DNA from: Pseudomonadota bacterium
Lineage (GTDB): Bacteria > Pseudomonadota > Alphaproteobacteria > Rs-D84
Length of the DNA: 6,375 nt
NCBI GenBank assembly: GCA_030531915.1
Contig: JAUNMD010000059.1
Location: 1 to 6,375, forward strand
Direction of reading: 5' to 3'
In this document: one piece after another, positions 4,748 through 6,375 of the stretch
Layout: every line of letters starts with the position of its first letter
Position numbering within the stretch: position 1 is the first letter of the stretch
Notes under the pieces: model-generated
Seen by the model: only the letters and a program-made list of their open reading frames with translations
The model's database searches: none
What the model was told of the DNA's origin: nothing
Program-made: the position numbers and the translations under genes

Positions 4748-5560
4748 ATGCAGTGTAATCAGTTGCAGGATTTAGTTTTGTCGGGCGTGCATTGGGAATT
4801 GTCAGACGTACCATTCGCCATGGCACAGAGTGCGGCCGTCGCGGCGGCAAATCGTGCATCGCGCCCCGCGTCCGCGCCAGAAACTGTTGTGCCCGATGTT
4901 GTGCCGGACACGCCCGCACCACTGCGCGCGGCAACCGCCATTGTTCCCCCCATTGCGCCAGAGGTTGGCGTCACGGTTCAAACCGCACGTGCCATGGCGG
5001 CGCGTCCGGCTGATATTGCAGCACTGGCACGCATGATTGCCGAATTTGGTCACCCATTGCGCAGTGCGGCCACAAATGTGGTATTGCCACACATTGCGCC
5101 AAATCCAAATGGTTTGGTCATAATCACCGATATCCCCAGCGCAGATGACGATGCACGCGGCGAAATATTGACGGGCGCGGCGGGCGAATTGCTGGACAAA
5201 ATGTTGGCGGCGATTGGAATGTCACGCGAATGCGTATCAATCTTGCCGATGGTATTCTGGCGCACCCCAGGGGGGCGCACGCCATCACGCAATGAACTGG
5301 ATTTGGCGCGGCCATTTGTTGATCGTGCGTTGGAATTTTTGTCACCACGGTTGATTTTGACACTGGGGACATTGCCCGCGACGGAAATCGCGGACGTAAA
5401 TCTGGCACGTGCACACGGCGTTGTGGCGGACACTAAATTTGGCGTAAAATGCATGCCGATTTTCCACCCGAATTACCTGTTGTTAAAGCCAACGGCAAAG
5501 CGTGACGCGTGGAATGCATTGCAACAGATTCAAAATTTGTTGAAAAGTGCCGATAAATAG
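4748..5560 (+). CDS. Diverged family-4-like uracil-DNA glycosylase
   Basis: The C-terminal 170 residues follow the uracil-DNA glycosylase family 4 pattern, which removes uracil from DNA to start base-excision repair. Readable landmarks are F-G-H-P-L-R-S-A-A-T-N (100-110), a motif-A-like T-D-I-P-S-A-D-D-D (127-135), A-G-E-L-L-D-K-M-L (145-153), W-R-T-P-G-G-R-T-P (171-179), L-I-L-T-L-G (202-207) and the C-terminal motif H-P-N-Y-L-L (240-245). Residues 1-27 form a conserved-looking helical start; 28-80 is an Ala/Pro/Val-rich linker. Key family features are missing. The usual G-E-A-P-G becomes T-D-I-P-S, the P-F-V-G-R-A-G stretch becomes E-I-L-T-G-A-A-G, and the four iron-sulfur cysteines are not in place: only Cys3, 162 and 235 exist, with His102, Trp171 and Ala187 at likely cysteine positions. 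It may be inactive, altered in specificity, or non-catalytic. The start is supported by AAGGGA 9 bases upstream. Confidence 0.8.
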   Translation: MQCNQLQDLVLSGVHWELSDVPFAMAQSAAVAAANRASRPASAPETVVPDVVPDTPAPLRAATAIVPPIAPEVGVTVQTARAMAARPADIAALARMIAEFGHPLRSAATNVVLPHIAPNPNGLVIITDIPSADDDARGEILTGAAGELLDKMLAAIGMSRECVSILPMVFWRTPGGRTPSRNELDLARPFVDRALEFLSPRLILTLGTLPATEIADVNLARAHGVVADTKFGVKCMPIFHPNYLLLKPTAKRDAWNALQQIQNLLKSADK

Positions 5561-5568
5561 TAAATAAT
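5540..5568 (+). promoter_or_regulatory. Promoter for infC, inside the glycosylase 3' end
   Basis: TTGAAA (5540-5545, 5 of 6) and AATAAT (5563-5568, 5 of 6) are exactly 17 bases apart. Transcription would start near 5575, about 22 bases before the ATT start codon. Read-through from the glycosylase gene is also possible, as no terminator separates them. Confidence 0.5.
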
Positions 5569-5585
5569 TTCCGCATAAACATAAA

Positions 5586-5591
5586 AAGGAG
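5586..5591 (+). promoter_or_regulatory. Shine-Dalgarno that sets the infC start at ATT
   Basis: AAGGAG is a near-perfect anti-16S match, 6 bases before ATT at 5598-5600. The nearest in-frame ATG (5634) is 42 bases away, too far for this site to serve it. Confidence 0.8.
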
Positions 5592-5597
5592 TTTACA

Positions 5598-6152
5598 ATT
5601 AAACCTGCATTTAACCGTGATAATCGTCGGGATATGGGCCCACGTATGAACAATCGTATCTTTGCCAAGACCGTGCAAGTAATCAGCAGTACCGGCCAGA
5701 ATCTGGGCGTTATGCAGACATCGGCTGCGTTACAGATGGCAATGGACGATGGATTGGATTTGGTTGAAATCAACGCCAATGGTGCTGTGCCTATTGTCAA
5801 AATTATGGACTATGGCAAATTCAAGTATGAACAGAAAAAGCGCGCGTCCGAGGCGAAAAAGAACCAGAAAACAATCGAAATGAAAGAGGTTTGGGTAAAA
5901 CCTTTTATCGAAGAAAACGACCTGAACATCAAAATGAAAAAGGTCTTTGAATTTCTGGGGCAGGGTAACAAGGTCAAAGTTGCCGTTATGACCCGTGGTT
6001 CTAAAAAGGTTTTGGCACGTGGCAAGGACGCCGTACCAGAACTGTTTGCACATATTATGGAATTGGTTGGTGAAAATGGGACATTGGAATCCAAGTCCAA
6101 GCCAGATGAACGAACCAAATCAATTATTATTGCACCAGCAACCAAGAAATAA
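5598..6152 (+). CDS. infC: Translation initiation factor IF-3 (ATT start)
   Basis: IF-3 binds the 30S subunit, prevents premature 50S joining and checks the start codon and initiator tRNA. With the ATT start the protein has 184 residues, close to the 180 of E. coli. N-terminal domain: N-N-R-I (17-20), V-Q-V-I (24-27), L-G-V-M (33-36), G-L-D-L-V-E-I (47-53), then the K-I-M-D-Y-G-K-F-K-Y-E-Q-K-K segment leading into the basic linker helix. C-terminal domain: I-E-E-N-D-L-N-I-K-M-K-K, F-L-G-Q-G-N-K-V-K-V and T-R-G-S-K, where many homologues have F-R-G-R-E. The in-frame ATG at 5634 would give 172 residues and leave the Shine-Dalgarno unused. An AUU start is known in E. coli infC, where IF-3 represses its own translation by rejecting AUU; the same feedback is inferred here. 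The gene ends in a terminator, so it is not joined to rpmI-rplT as in many bacteria. Confidence 0.93.
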   Translation: MKPAFNRDNRRDMGPRMNNRIFAKTVQVISSTGQNLGVMQTSAALQMAMDDGLDLVEINANGAVPIVKIMDYGKFKYEQKKRASEAKKNQKTIEMKEVWVKPFIEENDLNIKMKKVFEFLGQGNKVKVAVMTRGSKKVLARGKDAVPELFAHIMELVGENGTLESKSKPDERTKSIIIAPATKK

Positions 6153-6176
6153 AAATGCCCCATGTGGGGCATTTTT
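6151..6176 (+). terminator. Intrinsic terminator of infC
   Basis: ATGCCCCA (6155-6162) pairs perfectly with TGGGGCAT (6165-6172), with flanking A5 and T5 runs lengthening the stem to 12 bp. It begins within the infC stop codon. The symmetric A and T runs could also let it work on the minus strand. Confidence 0.9.
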
Positions 6177-6180
6177 ATTA

Positions 6181-6220
6181 GTGATAAAGTGACAAAGTGA
6201 TTCAGTGATAAAGTGCCAAA
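6181..6220 (+). repeat. Tandem octamer repeat, five units
   Basis: Five successive 8-base units: GTGATAAA, GTGACAAA, GTGATTCA, GTGATAAA, GTGCCAAA (consensus GTGATAAA). Units 1 and 4 are identical. Units of the same type occur on the other strand at 6358-6375. The array starts four bases after the infC terminator T-run. Confidence 0.75.
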
Positions 6221-6263
6221 ATGCAGCAAGTTCCCATCCAGTGTGGGTGTCCGCAGGCGACAC

Positions 6264-6294
6264 ATAAGAATACGCCATTCGGCGCGACTCTTAT
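6264..6294. repeat. Two-part hairpin inside the composite element
   Basis: Outer stem ATAAGA/TCTTAT (6 bp), internal loop ATA/CGAC, inner stem CGCC/GGCG (4 bp) and loop ATTC. It directly abuts the preceding GTGTC/GACAC hairpin with no base between. Confidence 0.5.
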
Positions 6295-6301
6295 TACCTA
6301 G

Positions 6302-6324
6302 ATTCCGTGGTCAAGCCACGGAAT
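6302..6324. repeat. Palindromic repeat with 9-bp arms
   Basis: ATTCCGTGG, loop TCAAG, CCACGGAAT, followed by GACAG. Palindromes of this general type (an ATTCC-start hairpin followed by GACA) are, to my knowledge, common dispersed intergenic repeats in alphaproteobacteria and other bacteria. No other copy lies in this window, so membership of a repeat family is inference. Confidence 0.6.
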
Positions 6325-6375
6325 GACAGAGTTTTTAAGTTTTGTATTCTAAAACTATATCACTGAATCACTTTA

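Larger units (their letters stand above)
6181..6375. repeat. Composite hairpin-rich element with 17-bp inverted ends
   Basis: AAAGTGATTCAGTGATA (6194-6210) is perfectly complementary to TATCACTGAATCACTTT (6358-6374). Between them lie successive hairpins: GTGTC/GACAC (6247-6263), ATAAGA/TCTTAT with inner CGCC/GGCG (6264-6294), ATTCCGTGG/CCACGGAAT (6302-6324) and AGTTTT/AAAACT (6338-6356); a weaker CCCA/TGGG pair is at 6233-6247. I see no gene in the roughly 200 bases from 6177 to the end. The arrangement could be a MITE-like or palindromic dispersed repeat, or a multibranched structured RNA. The window ends at the right repeat, so the full extent is unknown. Confidence 0.6.

Noticed and set aside
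4759..5092. Several open frames on both strands in the 5' half of the glycosylase gene
   Set aside because: High GC content and Ala/Pro/Arg-rich codons remove stops in all frames; none has a plausible protein or ribosome-binding site.
6181..6220. CRISPR-like array
   Set aside because: Units are 8 bases, contiguous and without spacers; no cas gene is present.
6181..6375. tRNA or other known small RNA gene in the hairpin region
   Set aside because: No cloverleaf, T-loop GTTCRA or CCA-like end could be found, and the hairpins do not match a known RNA class that I recognise.

Overview
The window looks like a chromosomal segment of a Gram-negative bacterium, most likely an alphaproteobacterium with a modest-sized genome. 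Pal, an outer-membrane lipoprotein, points to a Gram-negative envelope. The uracil-DNA glycosylase relative has the layout I associate with alphaproteobacterial homologues: an N-terminal helix, an Ala/Pro linker, then 'F-G-x-P-L-R-x-x-A-T-N'. Genes have balanced base composition while the gaps between them are strongly AT-rich. The taxon is an inference; I see no marker that fixes genus or family.

Layout: (1) 1-107, an AT-rich upstream region with a dyad and a promoter. (2) 138-1061 (+), an exported protein of unknown family with an HExxH motif. (3) 1094-1654 (-), rsmG, 16S rRNA G527 methyltransferase. (4) 1676-3292 (+), a membrane-anchored or exported TPR protein, overlapping by 4 bases (5) 3289-4158 (+), gpsA, glycerol-3-phosphate dehydrogenase. 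(6) A bidirectional terminator at 4206-4235 between gpsA and convergent (7) pal, 4253-4669 (-). (8) 4748-5560 (+), a diverged family-4-like uracil-DNA glycosylase. (9) 5598-6152 (+), infC, read here as starting at an ATT codon. (10) Terminator 6151-6176, then about 200 bases without a gene that hold tandem octamers, a 17-bp inverted repeat and a chain of hairpins.

The genes are mostly housekeeping (ribosome maturation, translation initiation, phospholipid precursor synthesis, envelope integrity, DNA repair) and do not form one pathway. The unusual content is in the non-coding signals. A 20-base element built of two ten-base units (RCCGGnAAAT) occurs four times: three times inside unrelated genes in the same reading frame (P-x-N-[A/T]-G) and once as the core of the gpsA/pal terminator. 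This resembles the way DNA uptake sequences are spread in other naturally competent bacteria, but it is unproven. Three genes (the HExxH protein, rsmG, the TPR gene) have promoter-like -10 boxes only 7-9 bases before the start codon and no Shine-Dalgarno sequence, suggesting leaderless mRNAs. Pal, the glycosylase, gpsA and infC do have Shine-Dalgarno sequences.
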